A stretch of DNA of 64,000 nucleotides from Corynebacterium minutissimum (lineage in GTDB: Bacteria > Actinomycetota > Actinomycetes > Mycobacteriales > Mycobacteriaceae). The notes beneath the pieces were generated by a model. It was not told the DNA's origin, made no database searches, and saw only the letters and a list, made by a program, of their open reading frames with translations. This document shows, in pieces, positions 40,737 to 50,435 of the stretch. The stretch lies in the NCBI RefSeq assembly GCF_016889765.1, contig NZ_CP069533.1, forward strand, positions 2,661,313 through 2,725,312, given 5' to 3'. The position numbers were made by a program, and so were the translations under genes. The first letter of the stretch is position 1. The number at the start of each line of letters is the position of its first letter.

Positions 40737-41306
40737 CTATTGAATACGTGACCCACGAATCGTCTGTTCGACCAAGGAAAGAACTTGCTCCAGGTTTGAC
40801 GTTTCACCCAGCGCGAGTCGGTTAATGAAACCGTCCATGAAAGTCTCCAGATAGGTCACCAAGGTATCGATGGACACATCATCGCGGAGCCGGCCCTTCT
40901 CGGCATTGGATTCCAGACGGGCGCGCACGGCCTTGTCGAGGACTTGCTGCTCTTCGCGCCAGCGAGTGGCAAAGGAAGGATCGGTGCGCAGCATTGAAGT
41001 CACCTCAAGGCGGGTGGCGAGCCATTCGTGGCGTTCCGGGTGGCGGAGCATTTCGCTCATCACCTCGACCAGACCGTTGTTTGCCACGACCTCCGCCTCC
41101 CGGGCGGCATCCTCCCGAGCCAGCGCGAGGAAGAGCGATTCCTTATCACCGAAGTGGTGGAAGATGGCGCCTCGCGACTTTCCGGTGGCCTCTTCCAATC
41201 GGCGGACTGTCGCGCCTTCATAGCCATACTCGGCAAAGCATTTTCTCGCCCCGACGAGGATGTCGTTACGGCGGCGGTTGAGCTCGGAATCGCTCATAAT
41301 CGGCAT
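40737..41306 (-). CDS. acnR: TetR-family repressor of aconitase, AcnR
   Basis: AcnR represses acn in C. glutamicum. The 189-residue protein has an N-terminal TetR helix-turn-helix, including CFAEYGYEGATVRRLEEATG and SRGAIFHHFGDKESLF, and an all-helical ligand/dimer domain. ATG 41306 has an aaggagat Shine-Dalgarno; the open frame continues 31 codons upstream without support. It lies downstream of acn on the same strand, but a terminator (41444-41482) and its own promoter-like region come between them. The matching operator is at acn (44526-44541). Confidence 0.94.
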   Translation of the reverse strand: MPIMSDSELNRRRNDILVGARKCFAEYGYEGATVRRLEEATGKSRGAIFHHFGDKESLFLALAREDAAREAEVVANNGLVEVMSEMLRHPERHEWLATRLEVTSMLRTDPSFATRWREEQQVLDKAVRARLESNAEKGRLRDDVSIDTLVTYLETFMDGFINRLALGETSNLEQVLSLVEQTIRGSRIQ

Positions 41307-41333
41307 GGCTGGAAGATCTCCTTGGAAGGAAGC

Positions 41334-41358
41334 GCGGCACACATGTGCCGCAACGATA
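41334..41358 (-). promoter_or_regulatory. acnR promoter with 18-bp inverted repeat
   Basis: GCGGCACA (41334-41341) and TGTGCCGC (41344-41351) form a perfect inverted repeat with a 2-nt spacer. On the minus strand a TATCGT hexamer (41353-41358) would place the transcription start inside the repeat, 28-45 bp before acnR. The repeat does not match the AcnR box, so its factor is unknown. Confidence 0.55.
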
Positions 41359-41443
41359 GTGGGTACGGGAGAGGAATCGAGTAGGGGAGTTTGACCCAAT
41401 AGTTAATAGCTACTTGGGGCGTGGAAAGCTTTGTGGATAAAGA

Positions 41444-41482
41444 AAGGCCAGCCAGCACTCATCTCGTTGCTAGCTGGCCTTC
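41444..41482 (-). terminator. Terminator after acn
   Basis: On the minus strand AAGGCCAGC pairs with GCTGGCCTT with further pairing inside, followed by TCTTT. It lies 53 bp after the acn stop, so acn and acnR messages should be largely separate. Confidence 0.75.
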
Positions 41483-41535
41483 CGCTGAGCTATGCAGAGC
41501 CCACCTCGTGGGCTCTCAAAGCGGCTTGAGCCTTC

Positions 41536-44364
41536 TTAGGCCTTGACCATCTGGCGCAGCACGTACTGCAGAATGCCGCCGTGGCGGTAGTAGTCGGCCT
41601 CACCAGGCGTGTCGATGCGAACCTTGGCGTCGAACTCGACGGTCTCGCCGGACTCCTTGGTTGCGGTCACGTGAACCGACGGTGGAATTCCGCCCTCGTT
41701 GAGAGCTGCAATGCCATCGATGTCGAAGGTCTCGGTACCGTCCAAGCCCAGGGACTCGTGAGACTCGCCCTCCGGGAACTGCAGCGGGATAACGCCCATA
41801 CCGATGAGGTTCGAGCGGTGGATACGCTCGAAGGACTCGGTAATAACGGCCTTCACGCCCAGCAGATTGGTGCCCTTGGCAGCCCAGTCACGGGAAGAAC
41901 CGGTGCCGTACTCCTTGCCGGCCAAGACGACCAGCGGGATGTCAGCGGCCTTGTAGTTCTCGCAAGCATCGAAGATGAAGGCCTGCGGTGCGCCCTCCTG
42001 GGTGAAGTCGCGGGTGTAGCCACCGGCAACGTCCACCAGCTGGTTCTGCAGGCGGATGTTGGCGAAGGTACCGCGCATCATGACCTCGTGGTTACCACGA
42101 CGGGAACCCAGGGAGTTGTAGTCCTGGCGCTCCACACCATTCTCATCCAGGTACTGAGCAGCAGGGGTGCCCGGCTTAATGGAGGAGGCAGGGGAGATGT
42201 GGTCAGTGGTAACGGAGTCACCGAGTTTAGCCAGGACGCGAGCACCCTTGATGTCCGCAACCGGCTCCGGCTCAGTCGGCATACCGTCGAAGTACGGAGC
42301 CTTGCGGATGTAGGTGGAATCCTCGTTCCACTCGAAGGTTTCACCCTCCGGTACATCCAGGTTGCGCCATGCGTCGTCACCCTTGAATACGTCGGCGTAG
42401 TCAGCCTCGTACAGCTCGCGGGAGATTGCCTGCTGGATGGTGTCCTCAATCTCCTGCGGGGAAGGCCAGATGTCCTTGAGGAAGACATCGTTGCCGTCCT
42501 GGTCCTGACCCAGCGGCTGGGTTTCGAAGTCGAAGTCCATGGTGCCGGCAATAGCGTAAGCAATAACCATGATTGGGGAGGCCAAGTAGTTCATCTTGAC
42601 GTCCGGGGAAATGCGGCCCTCAAAGTTGCGGTTACCGGACAGGACCGCGGTAGCAGCCAGGTCGTACTCGTTGATGGCATTGGAGATTTCCTCCGGCAGT
42701 GGGCCGGAGTTACCAATACAGGTGGTGCAGCCGAAGCCAGAGAGGTAGAAGCCGAGAGCCTCGAGGTCCTTCCACAGGTCTGCGCGCTGGAAGTAGCCGT
42801 CAACAACCTGGGAACCCGGAGCACAAATGGTCTTAACCCAAGGCTTGGACTTCAGGCCTTTTTCAGCCGCCTTGCGGGCAATGAGGCCAGCGCCCACCAT
42901 GACGGATGGGTTGGAGGTGTTGGTGCAGGACGTGATGGAAGCAATGGCGACCATGCCGTGGTCCAAGGTGTACTCGCCACCGTTCGCGGAGGTGACGGTC
43001 ACCGGGTTGGACTGACGGCCGGAGCTACCCTTAGCTGCGGACTCGCCCTCACCTGCGCGGGACTTGTTCAGGCCACCGGTAACGTCAACGAGGGAGTTCT
43101 CGTCGCCGCCCTCAGCGGTCATACGCTTTGCCTCAATGGTGGACTCATCTGCGACAACGTCACCGGAAGCGTAGGTCGGCAGATCCTTACGGAACTGCTC
43201 CTTTGCCTCAGAAAGAAGGATGCGGTCCTGCGGGCGCTTCGGGCCAGCGATGGAAGGCTTAACGGTGGACAGATCCAGCTCGAGGTACTCGGAGTACTTA
43301 GCCTCCGGAGCATCCTGCTCCAGCCACATGCCCTGAGCCTTGGCGTATGCCTCGACGCGGTCGATCTGCTCCTGCGGGCGACCGGTGAGCTCGAGGTACT
43401 TGATGGTCTCCTCGTCGATCGGGAAGATCGCAGCGGTGGAGCCGAATTCCGGAGACATGTTACCAATGGTGGCGCGGTTAGCCAGCGGAACAGACTTCAC
43501 ACCGTTGCCATAGAACTCGACAAACTTCTGAACCACGCCGTGCTCACGGAGCATCTCGGTGATGGTCAGAACAACGTCGGTAGCCGTCACGCCGGTCGGA
43601 ATCTCGCCGGTGAGCTTGAAGCCGACGACGCGCGGGATAAGCATGGAGACCGGCTGGCCCAGCATGGCTGCCTCAGCCTCAATGCCGCCAACGCCCCAGC
43701 CCAAAATGCCGAGGCCGTTCTCCATGGTGGTGTGCGAGTCGGTACCGATACAGGTATCCGGGTAAGCAACGCCCTCGTTGTCGAAGACGACGCGAGACAG
43801 GTACTCGATGTTGACCTGGTGGACAATACCGGTTCCCGGAGGGACAACGCGGAAGTTGGAGAAGTTCTCGGCACCCCAACGCAGGAACTGGTAACGCTCC
43901 TGGTTGCGCTCGTATTCGATTTCGACGTTCTTCTCCAGAGCCTCGGAGGAACCGAAAGCCTCAACAATAACGGAGTGGTCGATAACCATCTCAGCCGGGT
44001 TGAGCGGGTTCACCTGCTCCGGCTTGCCGCCGAGAGTTGCGATGGCCTCACGCATGGTAGCGAGATCGACCACACAGGGAACGCCGGTGAAGTCCTGCAT
44101 GAGGACACGAGCCGGGGTGAACTGGATCTCGGTGTCCGGCTCTGCGGACGGATCCCAGTTCGCCAAAGCGTTAATGTGATCCTTGGTTACGTTCTTGCCA
44201 TCCTCGTAGCGCAGCTGGTTCTCAGCTAGCACCTTGAGGGAGTACGGCAGCTTCTCCAGGCCCTCAACCGCGTTGATGTCGAAGTAGTCATAGGACTTAC
44301 CGTTGACATCTAGGGTCTTCTTGGCGCCGAAGGAGTTCAGGCTTTCAGTCACAGGGAGCTCCAT
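41536..44364 (-). CDS. acn: Aconitate hydratase
   Basis: Converts citrate to isocitrate in the TCA cycle with a [4Fe-4S] cluster. The 942-residue protein is of the AcnA/IRP type with corynebacterial features. Cluster cysteines are in [12 protein letters not shown] and [11 protein letters not shown]; other blocks are [41 protein letters not shown] and the C-terminal swivel domain with [17 protein letters not shown]. The ATG start begins [12 protein letters not shown], as in C. glutamicum. Transcription should be repressed by AcnR (operator about 160 bp upstream). Its Fe-S cofactor links it to the suf operon of this window. Confidence 0.98.
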   Translation of the reverse strand: MELPVTESLNSFGAKKTLDVNGKSYDYFDINAVEGLEKLPYSLKVLAENQLRYEDGKNVTKDHINALANWDPSAEPDTEIQFTPARVLMQDFTGVPCVVDLATMREAIATLGGKPEQVNPLNPAEMVIDHSVIVEAFGSSEALEKNVEIEYERNQERYQFLRWGAENFSNFRVVPPGTGIVHQVNIEYLSRVVFDNEGVAYPDTCIGTDSHTTMENGLGILGWGVGGIEAEAAMLGQPVSMLIPRVVGFKLTGEIPTGVTATDVVLTITEMLREHGVVQKFVEFYGNGVKSVPLANRATIGNMSPEFGSTAAIFPIDEETIKYLELTGRPQEQIDRVEAYAKAQGMWLEQDAPEAKYSEYLELDLSTVKPSIAGPKRPQDRILLSEAKEQFRKDLPTYASGDVVADESTIEAKRMTAEGGDENSLVDVTGGLNKSRAGEGESAAKGSSGRQSNPVTVTSANGGEYTLDHGMVAIASITSCTNTSNPSVMVGAGLIARKAAEKGLKSKPWVKTICAPGSQVVDGYFQRADLWKDLEALGFYLSGFGCTTCIGNSGPLPEEISNAINEYDLAATAVLSGNRNFEGRISPDVKMNYLASPIMVIAYAIAGTMDFDFETQPLGQDQDGNDVFLKDIWPSPQEIEDTIQQAISRELYEADYADVFKGDDAWRNLDVPEGETFEWNEDSTYIRKAPYFDGMPTEPEPVADIKGARVLAKLGDSVTTDHISPASSIKPGTPAAQYLDENGVERQDYNSLGSRRGNHEVMMRGTFANIRLQNQLVDVAGGYTRDFTQEGAPQAFIFDACENYKAADIPLVVLAGKEYGTGSSRDWAAKGTNLLGVKAVITESFERIHRSNLIGMGVIPLQFPEGESHESLGLDGTETFDIDGIAALNEGGIPPSVHVTATKESGETVEFDAKVRIDTPGEADYYRHGGILQYVLRQMVKA

Positions 44365-44458
44365 TCCTTGCTTTTCGCTTGTAGGTAGTCGAACACTTAT
44401 TAAAGGTCCATCGAGCTCATCGAGGCCGTGCCGACGTCCGGGGACTGTGGCACATCGA

Positions 44459-44471
44459 CGTTCTCAGAACG
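44459..44471. repeat. 13-bp palindrome in acn leader
   Basis: CGTTCTCAGAACG is a perfect inverted repeat with one central base. It lies between the predicted acn transcription start and the coding region and contains a CAGAAC half-site like that of the AcnR box. Factor unknown. Confidence 0.5.
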
Positions 44472-44518
44472 CGAAGGTTCCTTATCCATTGTAGAGGTTG
44501 GAACCCGCGGTTGGTGCC

Positions 44519-44524
44519 ACTATA
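44519..44524 (-). promoter_or_regulatory. -10 hexamer of acn promoter
   Basis: TATAGT on the minus strand, directly downstream of the AcnR box, giving a leader of about 150 nt. Confidence 0.6.
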
Positions 44525-44525
44525 A

Positions 44526-44541
44526 CAGTACGAGCGTTCTG
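44526..44541 (-). promoter_or_regulatory. AcnR operator in acn promoter
   Basis: Minus-strand CAGAACGCTCGTACTG matches the C. glutamicum AcnR consensus CAGNACnnncGTACTG at every defined position. It lies in the -35/-10 spacer of the acn promoter, where binding would block RNA polymerase. Confidence 0.85.
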
Positions 44542-44635
44542 TTTCATCCATTTCGGGGGGTACCGGCGCGTCACCCGCCCTGATCCTGTCGTTGCGGGCT
44601 TAGGCTCGAGACTGCAGAACAGTAAGGAGTACTCC

Positions 44636-45142
44636 ATGATCCCGGATGGCGTAGATGTCGATAACATCGCCGAACAGCTTTCGGACGATGGTGTTGCCTT
44701 CTCGAACCCAGAGCTTGCGCTTGACGATGCCCTCCAGGAGCCCATCGCCGCCTCCCTGCAGCCCGACCACGGGGTAGCGGTTGTCGACGTTTTTCCGGAG
44801 AAGATTCCAGATCTGCGGGACCTTGCCACCACTCTTCAAGAGAGGACCGGCCTAGACACTGTCATCCTTCAGGCGCCTATGAAGGTGTCGGTTGTGAGCG
44901 ATTCCTACGATCGTGCGGCGATTGAAGCAGCCGAGGATTCCCTGCCGGTAGGTCTCGATCAGGTCACACTTGTTCATGATTTCTACGCTACGGCGGATGG
45001 TTTCTCAGTCCCGTGGGGCCCCATCCTTGGAATATTTTTCTGCCTCGCAGTGTTGGCTGCCTACTCCGCAGTCCGCTCTGCGTCTCGACGCACGCCCGAA
45101 TCCAATCCGGCCGCTGCTGTCGTAGATGCCACACGAGGCTAG
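44636..45142 (+). CDS. Rv1476-like single-pass membrane protein
   Basis: The 168-residue protein has a soluble N-terminal domain of about 120 residues and one C-terminal transmembrane helix (GPILGIFFCLAVLAAYSAV) followed by a short basic tail. It sits between acn and an NlpC/P60 hydrolase, exactly as Rv1476 lies between Rv1475c (acn) and ripA in M. tuberculosis, and the two look homologous. Function is unknown; the context suggests the cell envelope. The ATG has an aaggagt Shine-Dalgarno (44624-44630). The open frame upstream is not used. Confidence 0.85.
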   Translation: MIPDGVDVDNIAEQLSDDGVAFSNPELALDDALQEPIAASLQPDHGVAVVDVFPEKIPDLRDLATTLQERTGLDTVILQAPMKVSVVSDSYDRAAIEAAEDSLPVGLDQVTLVHDFYATADGFSVPWGPILGIFFCLAVLAAYSAVRSASRRTPESNPAAAVVDATRG

Positions 45143-45684
45143 TCCGGTCACAAGTCGAGCCACTCGGAAGCGGCGTGTGAGTCCTTCACACGAAGGCCTC
45201 CGCCACTCTCATATAGCGACACCGAGCTCGCCAGAGAAGGGTAGGGAAGTGGCAAAAGTCAACCACTAACCCTTTACTTTGGCCGTGGGGGAGTGGTTGA
45301 GGCGGGAAAATGCGATCTCCTCCTCGGTCTCGTCGACGGCGACTGAAGGGCGAAGAAAGTGCCTCGCAAAGCGACGCATCAACGCCTCCTCAAAGGTTCT
45401 AAGTTGCTGACGCGAAAGCCTCGACTCTAGGGGTGGATGACTCTGAGCGAGGGAGCTTTCAGTTGTCCAGACGTGGCCCCCAGGTGCCGATGCAATCCTG
45501 CGGCACGTGGGGTGCCCTGTCGTGGAAAGTGGGTGCCACCAAAGAAGTGTGGGGCAAGGATGAAGCCTTGTCGTCAAGCGTGTAGTTGATTGCTGACAGA
45601 GCCTTGCGCATGGGCGCTACCCACTGCCGGATTGCTGTTGCTTAGTTGGCTGCATCTTGCCCCAAGCGGCGCACGTTACGCGTT
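45143..45684. other. Non-coding stretch after Rv1476-like gene
   Basis: No convincing gene. It holds a CGTGTGA/TCACACG hairpin (45174-45192) that may end the preceding transcript, although no T-run follows. It also holds a TCAACCACT/AGTGGTTGA inverted repeat (45259-45267 and 45292-45300) and a GTGCCG/CGGCAC repeat (45484-45506). A 103-codon TTG-start minus frame at 45266-45577 lacks a Shine-Dalgarno and recognisable domains. Confidence 0.5.
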
Positions 45685-45700
45685 AGTGATTAAAGTCACA
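45685..45700. promoter_or_regulatory. Candidate GlxR (CRP-type) site
   Basis: AGTGATTAAAGTCACA matches TGTGA-N6-TCACA with one outer mismatch. It lies just upstream of the predicted -35 of the NlpC/P60 promoter, a position for activation. Confidence 0.5.
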
Positions 45701-45708
45701 ATCACACC

Positions 45709-45737
45709 TTGGTAACAAAATCGTTGCAGGTTAGATG
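45709..45737 (+). promoter_or_regulatory. Predicted NlpC/P60 promoter
   Basis: TTGGTA (45709-45714) and TAGATG (45732-45737) are 17 bp apart. A GTAAC-containing segment between them (GGTAACAAAATCGTTGC) resembles MtrA-type GTAAC boxes. It would start transcription about 855 nt before the coding region. Confidence 0.45.
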
Positions 45738-45744
45738 CTCCTGT

Positions 45745-46599
45745 AACGCTCTGTGGTTGAACTTAACTCATGTGAAAAATGAGGAAAGTGTGCGACATGG
45801 CAGGTCGGTGACGTATGGTTCACGTATCGACTCACGGGTTGACTCTTGCTCCATGTGTTCATGGGCCAAGCCTTGACTCTCAACAGAGACGACGCACGGG
45901 TATGTGGGGAAGCACGCCACGAGCGATAACGGCAGTTGAGGATCACCGCCTGGCGGATGAGCGCCGCCTTTCTAAGCGCGCAGCAGCTTGATGAACTTTG
46001 TGCTGTCGGTACCAGTGTTCGACTTTTTCATCACAAAGACACCTACCTTCCGAGTGGGAGAGGCTCGCTTACGCGACATATGCACTCTGTGGATAGAGTG
46101 CTGCACATTCTCGTCCTGTCGGTTCCCGGTTAGGTGCCAGCCATGTCGATGCCCGCTGCTCCTAGATGGTGCGGACACCGACTGTATGCGCGGGGCGCCT
46201 GGCGAGGAGGAACCTCACAGCGCGATGTTCTCCGCGTTGCGTGTGCCCCTTCGCGATCGGGACCCGAACGAGCATGGAACACCTTGCTCAATGTGCGTGG
46301 TCCTGGATGCGCGCAGGTGTACACCCGCGATAGGTTAATGACAGTCCCCGTCAATGACAGGACCTCTCACGAGTCCGCCTCTCTAGGATGAGGCCCCACT
46401 CATTCTTTGCGCATGCCTATTACGTGCTGCCTCTGTGACGGCTAGATCTCGTATGCGCAAGGGAAGATCCCCGTATCCGCTACATAGGAAATTCCTCCAC
46501 TCACACGCCGTGACGCAAGGGCAGAGGAGGATGCATAAATGTGCCCTCCTACGTGGTTGACGGCATCGGGGCTCGGTAGGCGTTGAGGAGACTATTCTC
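45745..46599 (+). other. Long non-coding leader of NlpC/P60 gene
   Basis: No ORF here is convincing. Structure is visible near the 3' end: TTGCGCAT (46407-46414) pairs perfectly with ATGCGCAA (46453-46460). AGGGCA (46518-46523) pairs with TGCCCT (46542-46547), or alternatively AGGAGG (46525-46530) pairs with CCTCCT (46545-46550). The latter CTCCT could also pair with the AGGAG of the ribosome-binding site (46586-46590). Mutually exclusive pairings near a start codon suggest a riboregulator. I do not find a recognisable ydaO core. Confidence 0.45.
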
Positions 46600-48501
46600 G
46601 TGGCCACCACTTCATCATTCGGCTTCCGTCGTCTAAAAGCAGTGTGCGCTGCTATTGCGACGACCGCCGCCTTGTCTACAGTTTCATCTTTAACGCCAGC
46701 AGTAGCGGCGGAACCAGAGCAGCTTAACGTTAAGGAGCTGCTTTCCTCTGACAATCCCTCCATTGCGGACCTCGCCGGGACCATTGCCCAGATCGAGGAA
46801 CGCATCGCAGAAGCCGAAGCCACCATCGGTTCGCAACGCGAGGCAGTGAACCGGGCTCTCGTCGATCTCAACGATGCCCGGACAAGGGCCGAGCAGGCGC
46901 GTCGTGGTACCACCACGGCACGTCAGCAGCTCGACACTGCTGAGGATGAGGTGGCCCAGGCTCAAGCGAAGCTCGATGACATCTCGCGCTCTGCTTACCG
47001 CCGTGCCAACACCTCCGACGCCGTATCCCAGGCAGCGGGCAAAAACGCTCGCGCCGACATGCTCGAGCGTCAGTCCTTCCTCCGCTCTCAGTCCGATAAA
47101 CAGCAGGATGTCCTCACCCGGCTGGAGCAGGAGCGCACGCAAAAGGCCAACAAGGAATCTCAGCTGCGCAAGACTCAAAAGCTTGCCGAGCAGCGTGAGA
47201 ACCAGGCGTCTGAAGCGGAAGCGGACGCACGCCAGTTGCTCGCTGAATCGGAGTCAACCATTGAGGATTCGACCGCGGAACGCACGGACCTCCTCACTCA
47301 GCTAGAGGAGCTACAGAAGACGCTAGATAAAGTTAAGGGAGTTGACGCGTCCGATGAATCAAGTCTGGAAACTGGATCTAACGTCCAGTCGCAAAGCTTG
47401 ACGGAGGAGGATCTGCCAACTTCTGAAGGTTCCAATCTCTCCGCAGAAGAACTGCCGGAGGCGGAAGAACCGTCCGCAGTATCGGAGGCAGAAACCTCTG
47501 GCGCTACAACCTCTGACGCTGCGTCCGTCCAGGGCCCCTCTGCAGAGGAAGCACGCAATCGTTCGCTGCAGGCTCAGCGTACTTCTCCGACGATGTCTCC
47601 GGAGGAGATGAAGGAACTCTCTAGCGCCGCCGATACACTCTCTTCCGATCCTAATGTGAAAGAGCTTTCCTCTAAGAGTGAGGATCGACGCAACACCAGC
47701 GGTGGCAGCTCTCTCGACTCTCGCTCCATTGATCCAGAAACCATTGCCTTGGGGATTGGTGTTGTCGGCACCGTGGCATCAATGGTGGCAGCCTCTCAAC
47801 CTGGCCACAGTAATAGTCTGACTGCAGAGGAAATCGATGCCTTGGCGCAGGGCTCCTCGAAGCTGTTCGCCCTCCAAGGCGAAGACTCTGCGACGTCGAC
47901 GCACACTGCATCCCAGGACTCCTCCACAACGTCAACGTCTACCACTACGTCTGGCGTTCTCGACGATGACGATGAAGACGGGGATGCCCTCGCCTCAGAT
48001 CTGTCTGGTCTGTTGGAGGACCTCGAAACGACCGACAGTGTTACCGATAAGGCAGCATCGAAGCTGGGTGGTGCATCCCGTGAGGCTCAAATTGAGACCG
48101 TCATCGCACGTGCCACCTCTCAGGTCGGTGTTCCTTATGCGTGGGGTGGCGGTGACGCCAACGGCCCGACACAGGGTATCCGCGATGGAGGCGTCGCCGA
48201 CTCTCACGGCGATTACAACAAGGTCGGATTCGACTGCTCTGGTCTTGTTCTCTACGCCTTTGCGGGTGTGGGCATCTCTTTGCCGCACTACACGGGATAC
48301 CAGTATCAGAAGGGCGAGAAAATTTCGACCAGTGACATCGAACGCGGTGACCTGATTTTCTATGGCCCAAGTGGTAACCAGCATGTTGCGATCTATTTGG
48401 GTGATGGCACTATGGTTGAGGCTCCGCAGTCTGGCCAGAACGTCAGTATCGCCCCGGTCCGTCAAGCCGGAATGGCTCCGTATGCCGTGCGACTAATCTA
48501 G
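46600..48501 (+). CDS. Secreted NlpC/P60 peptidoglycan hydrolase (RipA-like)
   Basis: A secreted D,L-endopeptidase predicted to cut peptidoglycan stem peptides during septum splitting. The 633-residue protein has a signal peptide (basic start, hydrophobic core, cleavage after AVAA near residue 37), a long coiled coil (about 40-245, rich in E/Q/R/A), a disordered acidic Ser/Thr/Glu-rich middle (about 245-480) and a C-terminal NlpC/P60 domain. The catalytic cysteine is in [12 protein letters not shown] and the histidine in [11 protein letters not shown]. The coiled coil probably recruits FtsEX, as known for RipC/CwlO-type enzymes. GTG has a gaggag Shine-Dalgarno. An unusually long leader precedes it. 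Confidence 0.93.
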   Translation: MATTSSFGFRRLKAVCAAIATTAALSTVSSLTPAVAAEPEQLNVKELLSSDNPSIADLAGTIAQIEERIAEAEATIGSQREAVNRALVDLNDARTRAEQARRGTTTARQQLDTAEDEVAQAQAKLDDISRSAYRRANTSDAVSQAAGKNARADMLERQSFLRSQSDKQQDVLTRLEQERTQKANKESQLRKTQKLAEQRENQASEAEADARQLLAESESTIEDSTAERTDLLTQLEELQKTLDKVKGVDASDESSLETGSNVQSQSLTEEDLPTSEGSNLSAEELPEAEEPSAVSEAETSGATTSDAASVQGPSAEEARNRSLQAQRTSPTMSPEEMKELSSAADTLSSDPNVKELSSKSEDRRNTSGGSSLDSRSIDPETIALGIGVVGTVASMVAASQPGHSNSLTAEEIDALAQGSSKLFALQGEDSATSTHTASQDSSTTSTSTTTSGVLDDDDEDGDALASDLSGLLEDLETTDSVTDKAASKLGGASREAQIETVIARATSQVGVPYAWGGGDANGPTQGIRDGGVADSHGDYNKVGFDCSGLVLYAFAGVGISLPHYTGYQYQKGEKISTSDIERGDLIFYGPSGNQHVAIYLGDGTMVEAPQSGQNVSIAPVRQAGMAPYAVRLI

Positions 48502-48514
48502 GTAAGCGCATTGC

Positions 48515-48520
48515 TAAACT
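48515..48520 (+). promoter_or_regulatory. -10 hexamer of leaderless hemH promoter
   Basis: TAAACT, then 7 nt (GGGCCGT), then ATG; no Shine-Dalgarno. Confidence 0.6.
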
Positions 48521-48527
48521 GGGCCGT

Positions 48528-49646
48528 ATGACTGAAACACAGCGTATTGCCCCCGGTGCTGGTTTAAGCACTGGCCGGGTACCCTCCACTTTTGACGCCC
48601 TCCTCGTTCTTTCTTTCGGTGGCCCGGAAGGAAACGAGGAGGTCGTTCCGTTTCTGGAGAACGTCACCCGCGGCCGCGGCATCCCGCGCGAACGTCTGGA
48701 AGTAGTTGGCGAGCACTATTTCCACTTTGATGGCGTAAGCCCCCTCAATGCTTTGAACCGCGAGATCATTGACAACCTCGAAGCAGAACTGAAAGAACGC
48801 GGACATAATCTACCGATTTACTTCGGTAACCGTAACTGGTACCCTTTCGGCACCGAGGCAGTAGAGCAGATGGCTGCTGATGGAATCCGTAACGTCGCGG
48901 TTTTCGCGACCTCAGCGTGGGGTGGCTACAGTGCCTGCCGTCAATACGACGAGGACATTGTCAAGCTGCGTGACTACGCCAAGGACAAGGGCCTGCCGGA
49001 GATTACCTTCACCAAGTTGCGCCAGTTCTTTGATCACCCGAAGTTTGTTGAGGAGATGGCAGAGGCCATCCGTGAAGCTTATGCGGAGGTACCGGAGGAC
49101 AAACTGCCGAAAACCCGTATGCTGTTCACCGCTCATTCTGTTCCCTCAGCGCACGATGCCGTCGGTGGCTCGGAAGGCGACAAGCACATTTACTCACGTC
49201 AAGTCGCCGAGGCTTCACGTCTCGTCGCTGAGGCCGCTGGAATTAGCGAGTATGACCTAGTGTGGCAGTCCCGTTCCGGTAACCCAGCTACCCCGTGGCT
49301 CGAGCCGGACATTGTTGACCACACCACGCAGATTCACACTAATGATGGGGTTGAGGCAGTTGTTGTATGTCCAATCGGCTTCATTTCTGATCATATGGAA
49401 GTCATTTGGGACCTCGACTCTGAGCTTAAACAAGCAGCTGATGAGATGGGTGTGAGCGTGTATCGCACACGGACGGCGGGCCCATCGCAGCGCTTTGCCT
49501 CATTGGTCATTGATCTTGTTGATGAGCTGGAGCAAGGAGCTGAGCCAGCTTCCCTGGGAAACGTCACGGTTCAAGGCTGTACCGTTAACGGTGTTCCGTG
49601 CGCCGAGGGCTGCTGCGATATCTGGTCGCTGAAGAAGTCGCACTAG
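48528..49646 (+). CDS. hemH: Ferrochelatase / coproporphyrin ferrochelatase
   Basis: Inserts ferrous iron into the porphyrin in heme biosynthesis; actinobacterial enzymes use coproporphyrin III. The 372-residue protein has [11 protein letters not shown] near the N terminus, the metal-site histidine in [12 protein letters not shown], and [21 protein letters not shown]-terminal cysteines ([19 protein letters not shown]) are consistent with a [2Fe-2S] cluster reported for actinobacterial ferrochelatases. It is downstream of the NlpC/P60 gene as in C. glutamicum, but has its own leaderless promoter. Confidence 0.96.
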   Translation: MTETQRIAPGAGLSTGRVPSTFDALLVLSFGGPEGNEEVVPFLENVTRGRGIPRERLEVVGEHYFHFDGVSPLNALNREIIDNLEAELKERGHNLPIYFGNRNWYPFGTEAVEQMAADGIRNVAVFATSAWGGYSACRQYDEDIVKLRDYAKDKGLPEITFTKLRQFFDHPKFVEEMAEAIREAYAEVPEDKLPKTRMLFTAHSVPSAHDAVGGSEGDKHIYSRQVAEASRLVAEAAGISEYDLVWQSRSGNPATPWLEPDIVDHTTQIHTNDGVEAVVVCPIGFISDHMEVIWDLDSELKQAADEMGVSVYRTRTAGPSQRFASLVIDLVDELEQGAEPASLGNVTVQGCTVNGVPCAEGCCDIWSLKKSH

Positions 49647-50410
49647 CGGGCAAAATCGCTGAGCGCGTAGGCCACCCCGGCCATGCGCGCTTGGCGGATG
49701 TGTCGCCACAACCGGAGTAATTGTGGATCGAGACTGTGATCTTGAATGCGGTCCGTCACGGTTTCGATGATGGCGGCGACGCGGTCGGCGCGCGCGAAAA
49801 GCTTCGCGGCGCGGGCCGGAACAGAAGACGGCAAGCCCGGGGTGTCGTAAAAGTCACTGAGGGTTCCCACCGTGAGTCGCGGATTCGGGAGAACATCATT
49901 TCTATACCCGGTGGCCTCAATGAGCATCGCCGATTCAGTGGTGGCTTGACTCAGGAGCGCATCGGCATCGCCTGGACTTAGCCACGCAGGGGCAGGCAGG
50001 GGGTCTGTCTCCTCGATGAGTGTCCAGATAGTTGCGCCGTCGGCATAACTGGGGATCAGAATCAGATGCCTATCGCGATCATTGGTACGCACCACAATGG
50101 CGCCGGCAGAGTTTTCAGCGGCCGCGCGAGCGGACTCCGAGCCGGCAGGAAGGGCTGGTGCTTCGCCAGGACCTGACAGAATGAGGCGCACAAGCGGTTC
50201 GCGCTCACCGCGAGCGATGATGTCGGCCGATTCGCGGCGCAGGTGAGCGAGAACGGTAACGAAGGGACTACCCTCGGGCCCAAACTGTTCACCGCCCAAC
50301 TCCGTAATGGCATCGAGGAAGTCATCGGTGGATTCGTGACCCCACAGCCATGCACCCAGCCACACGGCGACGTTTTGAACAGGGGACCAGACCTCGGCGC
50401 GCATATTCAT
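49643..50410 (-). CDS. Conserved corynebacterial hypothetical protein
   Basis: A 255-residue soluble protein with no signal peptide or clear membrane segment. The N-terminal half ([20 protein letters not shown], then [15 protein letters not shown]) and the helical C terminus ([19 protein letters not shown]) show no motif I recognise. A hemH-neighbouring gene of similar size exists in C. glutamicum. A TACACT hexamer 8 nt before the ATG suggests leaderless transcription; a second ATG two codons on is also possible. It overlaps the hemH stop by four bases (convergent). Confidence 0.8.
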   Translation of the reverse strand: MNMRAEVWSPVQNVAVWLGAWLWGHESTDDFLDAITELGGEQFGPEGSPFVTVLAHLRRESADIIARGEREPLVRLILSGPGEAPALPAGSESARAAAENSAGAIVVRTNDRDRHLILIPSYADGATIWTLIEETDPLPAPAWLSPGDADALLSQATTESAMLIEATGYRNDVLPNPRLTVGTLSDFYDTPGLPSSVPARAAKLFARADRVAAIIETVTDRIQDHSLDPQLLRLWRHIRQARMAGVAYALSDFAR

Positions 50411-50418
50411 GGCTGGCC

Positions 50419-50435
50419 AGTGTAGACGATAGGGT
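50419..50435. promoter_or_regulatory. Divergent leaderless promoter pair
   Basis: TACACT (50419-50424, minus strand) and TAGGGT (50430-50435, plus strand) lie between start codons only 33 bp apart. Each -35 region would fall within the opposing gene's start region, so the two promoters should exclude each other. Confidence 0.5.

Noticed and set aside
41581..44229. 882-codon open frame on the plus strand across acn
   Set aside because: It is exactly antisense to acn in the frame that stays open through the codon bias of a GC-rich gene. It has no recognisable domain, and acn is certain.
45266..45577. 103-codon minus-strand ORF in the NlpC/P60 upstream region
   Set aside because: TTG start without Shine-Dalgarno or leaderless hexamer, unusual composition and no recognised domain; its stop end lies inside an inverted repeat.
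45900..46599. ydaO (c-di-AMP) riboswitch in the NlpC/P60 leader
   Set aside because: I looked for the characteristic GGGTGAATC-like and CCGAACCCGACAGCTAACC-like core segments and found no convincing match. An Rfam scan would be decisive, so it is not claimed.
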